Below, piece by piece: positions 11,280 through 22,852 of a stretch of 64,000 nt of DNA; position 1 is the first letter of the stretch, and each line of letters opens with the position of its first letter. The position numbers and the translations under genes are program-made. Below the pieces are notes generated by a model. That model was not told the DNA's origin. It did not search any database and saw only the letters and a list, made by a program, of their open reading frames with translations. This stretch comes from Punica granatum (taxonomy: Eukaryota > Streptophyta > Magnoliopsida > Myrtales > Lythraceae), in assembly GCF_007655135.1 (NCBI RefSeq), contig NC_045131.1, forward strand, positions 7,502,001 to 7,566,000, in the 5' to 3' direction.

Positions 11280-12560
11280 TTTGAGCGTCGGCCCTGTTCA
11301 TTACCAAAGAAAAATGCACCAAGTCCCATCGGAGCCAGGCTACAACAAGATCCAGTTCAATTGACCATCTTAAATCTAACCTGCCCAATAGGCCAGTAGC
11401 TGATCTTTCTTATTGTAGTTAAGTCATGTTTAGTTGGACTTACAAATGGAGGATATCAGGTTGACAGACGGAAGCTTCACGTTCACATTCCATAATAATT
11501 TGGACCAAATAACATTGTACAAGATTCCATGCTTTGAGTTGGCATTTGCAATTAGTGAATAGGGAATGGAACGCTCATCCTACAACACTACTATATTGGG
11601 TCATCGTCGATTTCCCTTCAGCTGAATGGCGCCTTGACGTACAAATGCTGGCCGCTAAGCTCGGCACAAAAATTACTGTTTGTGATTCCTTTTTAATAAA
11701 CTTATATTATTATTACTGACGTTTGCTCTAATATAATCCAAAAAATAAATTTATTTTCGGTCTATTTGTTCACCATTTTGTATTTCCCTACGGTCATATT
11801 TTAGCTAAAAGGATAGGGGAACTTCATGACCATTGGGAGGCCACTCGAAAGCCATCATCTAAACCTTCCAAGCCATCTTCATGACTACCTTGAAGGGCCT
11901 AGAGGATGGTTTTTGAGAGGCATCTGAGTGGTCATGAAGTTCCCCTGCCTTTTGAGCTATAAAAGATGCGTAAGGAATCACAAAAATAATGAAAGAAATG
12001 GACCAAAAATGATTAAGTTTATTTTTTCGATTAGAAGAAAGAAAATATCAGTAATATGGAGTTTATCAAAAAGAACTTACCAACGGTAATTTTTGTTTGA
12101 GCTTACCAGCCAGCTGTTGTTTGTCAGGACTCAGGAGGCCATCCAAGCCGACGGGAAATGGATTGATGATCCAATGGTACTTTTGTAGGATGAGCTTCCT
12201 ATTCCCTATCCACAAATTGTAAAGACGACCAAGTCCAAGCATGGAATTTATACCATTGTATTTGGTTCAAATATGAAAAATGATAATGAAACCTACATTT
12301 AACACAGTGAAACAAACATATATATATATATATCGAATGCTTCTTAATTTCAGTAGTCGCGATCGTGACTATCCTGATATGCTCTGTCTGTTTATACATG
12401 TCCTATTAAACATGACTTAACTACATGAAAGATCAGCTATGACCTATTTGGGCAGATTAGATTTCAAGATGGTCGATACTCAATAGGACGGTAACTTATT
12501 GTATTTCTCTAGTAATACTTCACCTTTTCACTAGTAGAACGACCCCCCTAAAAAATAGCT
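11280..12560. repeat. Long inverted repeat IR2 (arms ~0.6 kb, unit B)
   Basis: The organisation matches IR1. The left arm (about 11280-11880) pairs with the right arm (about 11882-12560). Examples are 'gctcatcctacaa' near 11573 with 12183, and 'agttaagtcatgttta' near 11418 with 12404. The centre is near 11880. The pairing blocks lie in the same order as in IR1, so both derive from one ancestor by tandem duplication of the unit. Confidence 0.8.
11803..11958. ncRNA. Candidate hairpin precursor core of IR2
   Basis: The core is exactly as long as that of IR1 (156 bases). It includes an uninterrupted 18-base pairing, aggggaacttcatgacca on the left arm against its complement near 11931-11948. The best-paired part of both repeats is this inner core, while the outer arms have drifted more. 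No known miRNA was recognised. Confidence 0.35.
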
Positions 12561-13466
12561 CAAAACTCATGGACGAATTGTTATAATTATTGACTTCATT
12601 TTTCTGTGCATGAAGAGATCATGCACATTTTAATTAGATTGATTATGAAATATCGATCAATAGTGAAATGCTCCTGGAGAAGGGAAATGAGATCAGTTGG
12701 TACATTGACATTCTGATAACCATTTATTTCCTCTTCGTGTGCCTCTGGTCGAAAAAAAAGAAATAAATAAAACGATTATGCTAACATTAACGGGAACTGC
12801 TGGCTGAGGCTCGGTTAAACAAAATAAAACCGGATACATGAGAGAACTGTATTATGACATATTGCCTAATAATTCCCCAAAATCTTCTAATATCGGACTG
12901 CTGGACATAAGGTCCTTGGTATTTATCGAAATCTTCATTCTACCGCCTATTCTTCCAAACTAGAGGCTTTGTTAATTAAGCCAGCTTATACATATGCATG
13001 CCTGACTACTCGTGCATCAATAATTACTGCGAGTACTTCACTTGGCATGCACGCATGTTGAAACCGTGCTCTTTCTCTAGTCAAGATGGGATCGATAGTA
13101 AGATACTTGCCTAGCTATAGCTTGCTAGAAAGCTGTGAGGCAGTTCAATTCATTATATGCATGGAAAACGAAGCAAACTTACTTGTAGGTATTGAGATAT
13201 ATTTCACATGAAGTATATATATCGCAAAATCTGTTATTATCATTTATAATTAGGGTTCTTCAATGGCAGTCTAATGAGAAGTCGACTTGAGTTGAAACAA
13301 CCCGAGAAATGCATAAATTTGGAAAGTAATACATGCATGCCTCTCCATGGAAGAAGCCTCTTTATATTCGATATACGGGAGAGTTTGAGCAACGTCGATT
13401 GTACTAATGCATGCATCTTTAATGGAGCCAAGGTTACTATTATCTTTCAGGTCTCCACGCGGGTCT
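12561..13466. other. Spacer and pseudo-nsLTP2 3' flank
   Basis: The sequence matches 7070-7957 of unit A along most of its length, including the conserved nsLTP 3' flank at 13250-13370. No gene was seen. Confidence 0.55.
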
Positions 13467-13931
13467 TCATTTCACACTGTACAAAGATAAGCAAAGAGAA
13501 ACTCTTGTTAATTTGCCTATTTATCATGTCATACGACATTATATGCATGCAAGTTCTAATAAATCACAATCGATAAGATGCAGTCAGTGCTAAGGCTGAG
13601 CTTGAAAGGAATGGTGACATCGCACTTCCCTGGGATACCCGCAACAACGCCATAATTGATACCGGATATGCTACCGGCGATTGCCTTTAGGCACTTGCAG
13701 GCAGTTTGGTGGTCGGGTGTGGTTTTGGTGGCGTCATTCAATGACTGGATTCCCGAGCAGCAGGCTGCCGTTGGGGCAACCCCGGCGCCCTGAGCATAGG
13801 GAACACAAGGGGACGCCGACTGCGTGACCTGGCCACATGTGATGGTGGATTCCGCCACGGTGACCGTGACCACCATGCAGAGCAGCAATGCTGGGGCGAG
13901 TTTGTTAAGGAATGTCTGTGCTCGCCATCAT
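13467..13931 (-). pseudogene. Disabled nsLTP type 1 copy (unit B)
   Basis: This is a close paralogue of nsLTP1. The eight cysteines are all readable, but two lesions separate it from a working gene. First, one extra base near 13915 shifts the frame six codons after the ancestral ATG at 13931 and leads quickly to a stop, so the signal peptide cannot be made from that start; the first in-frame ATG lies within the hydrophobic segment. Second, about 20 bases including the splice donor are missing at 13579-13580, so exon 1 reads through into the intron and adds ILSIVIY after the last cysteine. The orphan 10-nt exon remains at 13467-13476. A sequencing error could explain the first lesion but hardly both. 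Confidence 0.85.
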
Positions 13932-14770
13932 TTCTTAATCCTTCTTTAATTATAACAGACAATTAATTGGTCTTTCTTGATGATTTATGTATAAACTAAC
14001 TGATTGGGTGTGCATGAACTGTACAAGGATCGGGGGATTATATAGAGAAGATCAGTCATTGAGCATGTGATACGTGGCATTGGTGGGACACAGTACGAGG
14101 AACATGAAGATATGGTTTTTAGGGTGTTACATTGTACATCCATTATGATGTCAATTTTTCACTTTCAAGCATCTTAATTGAGTGTTACACATTCAAATGA
14201 GCGAAAAAATGCACCCAATATGTGCTCATGGTTTGACGGTCGGATGGCAGTTGAAGAACAATTGTTACTTTCTTTTGACAAATCTCTACTCTGATTGGCC
14301 CAAAGACGGAAAATTGTTACCGTTCTTCTGCAGGTTCGATCGCTATAGCATCCACGATCTAGTAAAAGCTGATGACCTCTGCAATTTCTTAAAAGAGATG
14401 AAATAGTCAAATCCATTGAAGTAGTTACGTCAATTTTCAATAGCGTCAGTTCACAGTCGCCAGAAAGAAAATATCAATCATTAATTAGTCGTTGTCGACC
14501 ATTTAGAGCATCGAAAAATCAAGTTCTTTCTCTCAATGCTACTATATGTGATATGATTGATGCCCTGCGATAATGTGAGATATATGTATCTGATGATTAA
14601 TCTTCCTTGATATTTTCACGTGCTAGCTATGAGTGTGAAAATGGTACCTCTAGGCGAATGAGTTGCATATATACGACAATAGCAACTCACGTGCCATATA
14701 GACATAGGCGACCTAGCTAGAGATTCATGTGAAGATGATACCTCGTGTTATAGAGCTATAGAAAAAGGAC
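13932..14770. other. Upstream DNA of the disabled nsLTP, start of unit C
   Basis: No gene was seen. It contains a TATA-like sequence near 14036, one copy of a small foldback element (14130-14235) and, from 14637, the block shared with 9105-9240 of unit A/B. Confidence 0.5.
14130..14235. mobile_element. Small MITE-like element, copy 1
   Basis: The copy is about 100 bases: 'tcaatttttcactttcaagca' followed by a short inverted repeat around 'gagtgttacaca' and ending 'cacccaatatgtgctcatgg'. It closely resembles copies at 14870-14965 and 16485-16575. Confidence 0.5.
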
Positions 14771-14869
14771 CAATTGCCAAAGAGAAAATATTCAATAAGT
14801 ATTACTTATTGACTTTATATGAGTAAGTACCAATCAAAATTTTTATAAGTGAAAATCAGTGAGCTCATT

Positions 14870-14965
14870 ATGGGGTCAATTTTTCACTTTCAAGTATTTT
14901 TATTGGGTATTACACATCCAAGTGGATGAGCAATACCCATCCAATATTTGGTCATTTCTAAATGT
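14870..14965. mobile_element. Small MITE-like element, copy 2
   Basis: This is the best-preserved copy. 'ttattgggtattacaca' on the left pairs with 'gcaatacccatccaata' on the right, giving a short hairpin. It has the same 'tcaatttttcactttcaag' left part as the other copies. Confidence 0.5.
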
Positions 14966-15017
14966 GCTATCGTTTACTCTCATTTCGTTATCTTTAGGGT
15001 TAATAATCGAAACAAAA

Positions 15018-15622
15018 AATTCTAAACTTTTCACATTTTAACATTTTAGCATGAACTTTTTTTTAACCAATCAAATCACAAACTATTGATTTGATTATAA
15101 TGTTAGCACATCGTCAATATCTCTGTTAATTTTAACCGGAATTGCTGACATGTACATGACGGTGTCACGTAGCTCATGATGATTGGTCGAGTGAGTCTCA
15201 CATTTTATAAAAATAAAAAATATTTTGAAAATATAAAAAAATAACAAAAAAGAAAAAAAATAAAAGATAGCTCGCGGAAAGTGAGGAGGAGGGAAGTGGT
15301 CGGCGGTGGGGGCCTCCACCCACCCCCCCCAAAAAAAATTCGGAATAAAAAAATGCCCATAGTCGGAGACAGGCGATGACAAAGGTCGCTGGCAGCCCCA
15401 AATGGGGAGATAGTTGTTGGCGTCGAGGCTCCTACTGTCGGCCACCTCCCCTCGTCCTAATTTCGGCCTTTTTTTGTTATTTTTTTAAATGTGGCACCGT
15501 TGGTTAAAATTAACGGAGATATTGACGGTGTGCTAATATTGTCATCAAATCGGTAGTCTGTGATTTAATTAGCTAAAGAAAAATCTTTGTGCTAAAATCG
15601 TTAAAATGGGTAATTTGTGATA
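15018..15622. mobile_element. Non-autonomous TIR element with GC-rich core
   Basis: Terminal inverted repeats of about 110-120 bases flank the element. Left (about 15018-15140) 'gttagcacatcgtcaatatc' pairs with right 'gatattgacggtgtgctaat' near 15513, and 'ctgttaattttaacc' near 15123 pairs with 'ggttaaaattaacgg' near 15503. The core (15260-15445) is GC-rich and has no transposase frame. The element interrupts unit C sequence that is continuous in unit B (break near 14770-15625), which supports insertion. Confidence 0.7.
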
Positions 15623-15659
15623 ACAAATGTACGTACCTGTCACACACTTTCACTTCATC

Positions 15660-16005
15660 TATGTATTGAAGCATTCCGGTCGTTAGAACTTTTATGGTTG
15701 ACACTGAAAATTCGGAACTAAGAGGAATATCACGTAGTCGAAGTTGAGGAGGAGATAGATGGCCTGAGGCTGGAGTACTTGAAAAAGCAGCAACTGATCC
15801 GATCAGATATTGAAAGAGGAGAATGCAGAGCAGAATAAAGAAGAGGATCACTTCAGAAGAGAAAACCGGGCCTTCTTATCATCCAACGACGTTCATCAAC
15901 TCGAGAAACTGCTGTCTGGTGACGATGTATATCGATGGCAGAGAAGGAACATGAGTCTCCAGTCTCCACCAGCTCTCGTAAAAGGGTTAGTTTTCTCCCC
16001 GTCAT
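15660..16005 (+). pseudogene. PMD coiled-coil exon relic (unit C)
   Basis: This is a second decayed copy of the last PMD exon. Frames are broken, but residues such as ENAEQNKEEDHFRRENRA and QLEKLLSGDD are readable from about 15815 and match the parent at 4555-4680. The following 3' flank is also conserved. Confidence 0.75.
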
Positions 16006-16484
16006 GCTGCTGATTTCGTTTTTTTGTTCAGAGACAGGATCCATCGTTTGGAAGTTTGTGCCGTAATATCGATTGCCACCGATGTTCCGTATTCGTTATG
16101 TATCTTCACGACTAACCTTCGTGAGAGATGCAAAGGGGAGGTAAGTTTACCAGTACTGCAGTTTGTTAGTGGGTAACTAATTAAATTACATGATCTTATA
16201 AGTGGACACATATCATGACCCATACTAAAAGTAACCAAGATGAAATATTCGAGTCTTGCTGCGAGTAAACATCGGAATGGACTCTTTGTCCAGGGGATGG
16301 CCAGTAGGACATCCAATTCTTGGCTGAAATCCGAACAATGCTGGCCAGATCCTTGCTAAGCAGCCGTTCATCCTTCGTCGTAAGAAAAGTACTAAAAGAA
16401 AAATATGGGGGGTTAGGCATCATCGAGACCTTTCGAGCTTGTGGAAAAATATTAATTGGCCGAGTATCCAAATATTGGTTGGAA

Positions 16485-16575
16485 ATCATATTCACTTTCA
16501 AGCATTCTGATTGAGTATTATACAACCAAATTACTGAATAATACTCACCGAATATTTGCTCATAACTTTTGGGAT
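16485..16575. mobile_element. Small MITE-like element, copy 3
   Basis: It has the shared 'ttcactttcaagcattctgattgagtatta' layout and ends 'caccgaatatttgctcata'. It lies inside DNA that is continuous in unit B, so it is probably a post-duplication insertion. Confidence 0.45.
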
Positions 16576-16639
16576 CAACATAGGTATCAGTACAAAAATA
16601 GTTTGTGTGCTCAAAACTGAGGAAAAGATTAGGCCATGA

Positions 16640-16790
16640 CAGGTGTAATCATTGTACCAGTGCAATCACATTTTTAACCATTAGACGATCAATTATTTAT
16701 TTTTTATTGGTTAATAATTACAATCCAATGGTACAAAAAATGATTGCCCTAAAAAATTGTGTTTGCACCATAGAACATCGTCCAAGGCAT
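16640..16790. mobile_element. Inverted-repeat insertion, MITE-like
   Basis: 'gtgcaatcacatttttaacca' near 16660 pairs imperfectly with 'ccaatggtacaaaaaatgattgcc' near 16727. The segment is absent from the homologous place in unit B, near 10250. No coding capacity. Confidence 0.45.
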
Positions 16791-17886
16791 ATTTGGAGGC
16801 TCAAATTTGGTCCCCTTTGTCATAAAAAGGTTTGAGACTGAATGCTCGGATGTTTTGATATCTATATCCTTCACAATCTCCCTATTCTGAGCCTCGTTTG
16901 TTTCGATTACAAAATCCGAAGAAAATTGAGATTTTTACTTTCGGTCCTTACACTTCTGGCCAGTGACACAGCTACTCCAAGGGCCGGGCCAACCAACCTC
17001 CGATCAGAAATCTCTCGGGAATGAGAACAGAGACAGAGAGAAGAGGTAGAAGCAGCCATCGAGCAGAGCAGCTGATGGAATGTAGGCGTACAGGAGACGT
17101 AGTTTCTACTTTGGTTTACATTTTTCCCATCAGAAATCGGAACCGAAGCTGAAACGAGATATTAGTTTTAGTCATTGATGTGAGCACGTAAGCACATAGC
17201 CGTATATGCTAGATGAAAGGGGAACCGAATGGATGTGCCTGATTAATTCATAAAAATCCAACTGGATGAGAGAACCGATCGTGTATTACGTTGTATATAT
17301 ATTGCCTACAGAATCACGCAGAAGCACTATATTTGTTCATACAAATCTCATGTACGATCATTCGCAGTTCGAGAGTACAAATGTTCTTTGATCAGTTCAA
17401 CTGAAGAGATGGATGATTAACTCATTCCTACTCCTTTTAGACACCACAAGTCGATCATGAATCAGGCTCGTCAGCAACACAAGCTGCTTTTGTCACATAA
17501 TTAAGTACCATGCGTTGTTGCAGTCAGGGAAAATCTTCACCAATTTAACAGCGTTTCATAATCTGTTTAGAAAGGAGGCAGTTTCACTGTATGAAGCCAC
17601 CAAGTATGAAGCTACCAAGCCGGACATGAAAGCAAAAGTACGCGCATGACAAATATTGAAAATTACTGCCCATGATTTTTTGAAAATCTGTTACTATCAG
17701 GGTTCTTTTACAACAGAGTCCGACGAAAAGTCTTCTGGAGTCGAAAACAACACTAGAAATGCAAAAATCTGGAACATAAGACATTCATGCTTGCCTCTCC
17801 GTACGGAAGAAAGCCTCATTTATTTATAGAACCAGCTATGTCGCCGTCGTACTAAAAGCTTCTTTTCCGGCTCCAACTGATATTCT

Positions 17887-18342
17887 TCACTTTACTCTGT
17901 ATAACAAACACAACAACGTAGATAGAAAATCTTGTCAGTGGGCATGAATACGCATACGAAGACTAATAAATAAGTTTTATGAAAACTACCTGCTGCAGTC
18001 AGTTGAGGGGCTGATCTTGTATGGAATGCTGACGCCACACTTCCCGGGCAAGGCACCGACCCTGCCGTAGTTGATACCGGTGATGCTGCGGGCAATCACC
18101 TTCAGGCAATTGCAGGCGGTTTGGCGGTCAGGGGTGGTTTTGGCGGCATTATTCAGCGATCGGACACCTGAGCAGCAGGCCGCCGACGGGGCAGCAACCA
18201 CGCCCCGAGCGTAGGGAATGCAGGGGGTCAGCGAGCTCGTGACCTGGCCGCACGTGACGGCGGATTCCACCACACTAGCCGCCACCACCATGCAGAGGAA
18301 TAATGCCGGGACGAGGTTGTTAAGGAATCTCTTGCTCGCCAT
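17887..18342 (-). CDS. Non-specific lipid transfer protein type 1 (nsLTP3, unit C)
   Basis: Exon 1 is 17990-18342 and exon 2 is 10 nt (17887-17896), giving 120 residues ending DCSRVK. It has a signal peptide of about 26 residues, cleaved near VES-AVTC. The eight cysteines lie at 31, 41, 56, 57, 77, 79, 102 and 116, with canonical type 1 spacing and both lipid-binding pentapeptides (TTPDR, PYKIS). Reading exon 1 through the donor (caggtag) would also give a stop after CSR, so a splice-blind model would miss the last two residues. It is likely secreted. It is the intact sister of the fragment at 10.8-11.0 kb. A TATA-like box lies near 18424. Confidence 0.93.
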
Positions 18343-18359
18343 TGTTTTGCTCTTTTTTT

Positions 18360-19510
18360 TTTACCTTCAATTACGATAACTAGTGTATGATTGGGTGAGG
18401 ATGGACTATGAAGTGGGAGGGGATTATATACGAAAAATTAGCTGCTGAGAACATGACACGTGGCAGCGGTGGGACATACTCTCAAGAACGTATAATGATG
18501 GGAGTTTTGGGTGGCAGTTGAGGGCGGCTTGATTTAATGCTATGATTGCGATGAACAATTATTACATCGTATCGACATCCTCTTACCATATGATATGGAC
18601 CCCAAAGAGTCCAATGGACTAATACTTTACCATGCGATACACGTCCTATAGTGAAACCGAATCGGTTTCTGAACCCTTCAAAAATACGATCGAGATCCAA
18701 CAATGAAGCTTCTACGTACATGAACTTTTATAGCACGAATAGGAGAATGAAACATTGATTTGGAACTGTCAAGAAAATAATAGGACTAATCCATTAAATT
18801 CTTTTTCTCGGACATCACTTTTCTAGGTCATTACCATATTGTGAGCTACATGTGTACAGTCACGTACGTTGTACACTCTTTGCACAATAAATCGGTTGTT
18901 TCTTGTACCATGAGATATAGAGGACGAAGTGTGGAAAAATAGAGAAGAGTATGCATTTCATTGGCAGCTCGCAATACAGATATATGCATACTTGGCAGTT
19001 CTTACGCGCTTAGTACCTGCATCAATATATCTAATTAGAAAATCACGATCTTAATTTAATAGGTCTTGTGACCCCACTAATTTTGAATGGATGAACACTG
19101 GAATAGATATTTTATTTATAAATAAAGAAATTTAAAAATATTAAAATTTGAAATAAATAAATGAATAAATAAGCGGTCTCGCTGATTTTAAGCGAACAAA
19201 CTTTACTTGCAGTACAAAAATTCGAAATTCATTGAGTGATCATTGTCCATTCAAAGTCCAAGAATAGGCTAGGGTAATCTGGAGTTTCGCGAAAATGAAA
19301 TCATGAAAAATTTTAACGTCATAAATAAAAAGAGGTTATATAAATTTGGTAAAAAAATTGAAATAAGTTTGTATACATAAATGAAGGAATTACTAAATAT
19401 ATTAAGATTTAAAATAAATAAAAAAACAAATAAATATATAAATAAATAAATAAATAGTTCCACAAATTTTAGGTTAATGAATTTTATCTATGAGCTTGAA
19501 ATTCGTTAAC
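18360..19510. other. nsLTP3 upstream region and AT-rich spacer
   Basis: The promoter-proximal part (18360-18480) has the TATA-like sequence and an 'acacgtggcag' G-box-like motif near 18455, also present upstream of nsLTP1 near 8588 (acgtggcag). Beyond about 18900 the DNA is AT-rich with no gene seen. Confidence 0.5.
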
Positions 19511-19514
19511 GTTA

Positions 19515-20330
19515 TGTTTTGGTGGTTGGAGTAAAAGGTGGGATAGAATTTTGAAAATCCTTATCATATGTTTGGGATTCACTAATATTAGGACTGGGTT
19601 TGGTTTAAGCTAGGCAGAGTATTAAGAAAATTAACCTATTAAAGAGGTGAGATAAATGCATATTGAAAATATGATTTATATTTAAAAGATCAAAATGCCC
19701 ATGACGTGTCTTCAAATTTTCCTAGCATGTCACTTTAAAGGGTTAAGGGGGCTGATCAGGGAAGGTGGCAGTTGAAGGGCCAACACCGACCGCCATAACC
19801 CGGCAAGGTTGCTAGCAGTCTCAATGGTTGCCATAGGTTTTAAAAAAAAGAGTAAAAAAGAAAAACATAAAGAAGAGAGATGAGTTTGGGAATGTGGTGG
19901 CTAGGCTTCAGGCACCGCCATTCCAGTTGAGGTTGCTGATCACCTCGATTGGCGCGGAGTTGGTCGGCATCGTACCACCACAGTCTTGATTTCTGCTCTC
20001 TATTCTAGGCTCCTTTTATAAATATATAATTATGGGAGGCTCGATCGAGGTCGTCGGCGACCTCGTCGGACCGATAGTCACCAACGTCAGGCAACCACCA
20101 CCCCCTTAGGTTTGTTTATCTCTTCTTCTCTTTTTTTTTCTCTAAAAAATTTCAGATTTAAAATAATTTTTTATTTAAAAAATTATTAGAAATTTTAAGA
20201 ATAATTATTTATGGGCATATTTGTCATTCCCCTTTCATTATCTAATCCCAAACCTTGGTATGCCTAAAAGACTTTATTAGTATTTCATCCTACCCTAATC
20301 TCTATCCCTAACCCACCAACCACATGCAAT
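19515..20330. mobile_element. Non-autonomous TIR element with GC-rich core (second)
   Basis: The left end 'ggtggttggagtaaaaggtggg' (about 19521) pairs with the right end 'ctaacccaccaaccacatgc' (about 20308). Further inside, 'atgtttgggatt' near 19568 pairs with 'aatcccaaacctt' near 20246. The core (19740-20110) is GC-rich with repeated 'gtcgg/cgacc/ggttgc' words. No transposase frame. Confidence 0.6.
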
Positions 20331-20679
20331 AGGTCGACATAGTATTGTATTTTACCGAAAAAAAAATTGGACATCTTGCTGAAATATTTTTTTTTTTTTA
20401 AAAGTAAAGATAAAAGAGGGTGGGTTTAGGCCAGGGAAAACCACCCCAGTCGCTCTATATGCAATCAAAGAGAGAAAATTTACAATAAGAGAGTTTTATC
20501 ATCTTAGGAAATTGATCTGACTCGAATTGAATTAGTTGGAATTTATTGAATTTCAAGTATCAGTGTGAAACAAAGACTTGATTTAAGTACAATTAGTTCA
20601 ATACAAGCAGTACTTTGCAATTATGTGATAGAACATGTTTTGGGAAACGAATGCACACATATATTGTACTAGTAGGGTT
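20331..20679. other. AT-rich spacer
   Basis: AT-rich DNA with no gene or clear repeat seen apart from a poly-T run near 20388. Confidence 0.5.
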
Positions 20680-21190
20680 ATCAGTGCAATGCACGGGAAA
20701 TAAATAAATAAAATTATGCACAGTATATATATATATATATATATGATGGAAAACACATATTACTTACTTCAAAGTTAAATTATATTTCAATTTAATACAA
20801 TCATTATAAAATATCTGAAAATTTTGACAATTCAATATTTTTATTAAAAATACATTATGTATTTTTCGATCGACCCTTATTATGCCATTATATTGATACA
20901 TTTTATCCATAATATTGTTTGATTATTTAAATTCTATAAGGAACCATCCCTATTTAAACACTTTATAAATTGACCTATAAGATTAAATTAAGAACCATTA
21001 TATTAAATTACATTACATTATATTATATTATTATTTTATGATATTATTTTACATTATTATTACTTACTTACTTCATGATCAAAAAATATTTGTATTTATA
21101 TTAATTTATTTGTATTTTAAAAAAAAAATAAAAAAGAAATTTAAGAGTATGCAAACAAACGTACTCTTTACAAGAATTTTTGAAATATTT
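20680..21190. repeat. Dispersed/tandem-unit repeat, copy 1
   Basis: It begins 'gtgcaatgcacggg' and contains 'aatttaatacaatcattata' and 'attatattgatacattttatc'. It matches 28890-29370 in order over about 500 bases. The two copies are probably the same part of two tandem nsLTP units. Confidence 0.75.
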
Positions 21191-21586
21191 TCGATATATA
21201 TATATATATATATGAAAAATGATATCTCTGCGCACTTGGGCTGCACATATACGATATAACGCGTAGTAGAGTTTTATGCATCCATAGGACATGACCGATT
21301 GTCAAACGTCATATATAGTCCCCTTGATCTATGTAATCAACCTGCCGATGTCACATTTAGCACATAGTACCAAAAGTTAACTCATGGTTCCACACGTGAC
21401 GACCTATCACTTGAATAAAATTAAGGAGAAAATATATGTGTCGGCCAATTGCATTTTCAGGTACATCTCTATGAATTCCTCCACCGTAACTTACACATAT
21501 AGATTCTGGCCTAATATGCATGTCGCATTCCATACATATATACATGTAATTTTTTTTTTGTGAAAATGTACGAATTTTTTATATAG

Positions 21587-21618
<32 letters not shown>

Positions 21619-21799
21619 CGCCTACTAAATGCTCTTTCTCCGCAGTCCAGTGATTTCGAATTCGATTGGATGGTGGGGCTTCATTTTGTGGAAGAATTCA
21701 ACCCCAAATGAGTGGCATCGACGGACAAGATGTAAGCCTGCCCATTATTACGCATGCCGATGTCTAACTACTTTTTTTCGCTGAATAATGTCTATGTCT
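21191..21799. other. AT-rich spacer with (TA)n tracts
   Basis: It contains (TA)n runs near 21196-21213 and 21586-21615. No gene was seen. Confidence 0.5.
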
Positions 21800-22724
21800 A
21801 ACTACTTTGATTTGGTCAAGATTGATGAGGAAATTAATTTGGTATCAATAGTGATTCGAGTTTTGTTGATGAAGAAAATTTACGTTGGAAGATTTTATCC
21901 TTTAATGGGCCGACTCGGTATGACTGGATTAATCGGAATCTGTTAAACTTCCGAATACCAATGAGTACCGAAAAAAGTGGAGATGACCATTTTGTTAGGC
22001 CAGCAGGCACATACCGTGGAATCAACCAGAAATTCAATCTACGACCTAATTCCAATTTTTTTCTTGTGTATTTTGGTATCTGGAAACTCATGGTCTCAAC
22101 TAATTCGGTTTGGGTTGGATCGGTCCACTAATGGGTAAAGCTATCACAGCGTAGATTTTTTTTCCATTCACAATACTCGAATCCAGAATCTTATTTAAGG
22201 AGAATAAACGATAAACCCGAGTTGATCACTAAATTATAATTTAAAAATTGTTTTGTTATGGTTCTGCGACATTCTCCACACAAAGAAGATGCCTTTTCGT
22301 CTGAAAAGTATCTGTTGAATATGAGGTTTTAAAAATGTAATTTCATAGCTTCGCTGCAATGAGAACATAAACTAGAATTTTGGGAAGCTCGTTTATCGGA
22401 AAGTAGAGTAAATTACGGCGTAATGTCTCCCATTATAGCTTTACAACTCCCATTAGGGTGATTGATGAAGAGGAGGATACAACACCCACTTCCCGTACAG
22501 AACGAGGGCACCGATATTTTGCATGGTGATGGGAAGATTCTGGCTCTAAGCTAGGGTGGATTTTGATCATCGACGTGAAATTCCAACATAGTATCCCAAC
22601 ATTGACATTTCTAACTGCAGTAGATCCCTCGTCGGACCATCAATGGGTTGACGATATGGCTTATTTGGTTTACAAATGTGATTTTAAAATCACAACTTTA
22701 ATCTAATTCTACCAACAACAAAAC

Positions 22725-22852
22725 AAAATAACTCATACAAAGTTAAAGAGTGTGCCCCATTTATACAATTCTTTTTCCACAACAAAACAAAATAACTCAT
22801 ACAAAGTCAAAGGATGGGCTCCATTTATACTATTCTTTTTCAAAATTAAAAT
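22725..22852. repeat. Tandem duplication of a ~62-bp unit (x2)
   Basis: Two adjacent copies of 'acaacaaaacaaaataactcat...' differ at a few positions (agttaaagagtgtgcccc against agtcaaaggatgggctcc), each ending 'ttctttttc'. Confidence 0.8.

Larger units (their letters stand above)
16006..17886. other. Unit C spacer with small insertions
   Basis: The DNA is homologous to 9600-10800 of unit B but interrupted by a small MITE (16485-16575) and by an inverted-repeat insertion near 16640-16790. The part from about 17690 is the conserved nsLTP 3' flank. The long inverted repeat found in units A and B is absent here. Confidence 0.5.

Noticed and set aside
11534..11719. Possible NAC-type transcription factor fragment (YWVIVDFPSAEW)
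   Set aside because: The resemblance to the NAC WxMxEYRL motif is too weak and no other NAC subdomain can be read in the arms.
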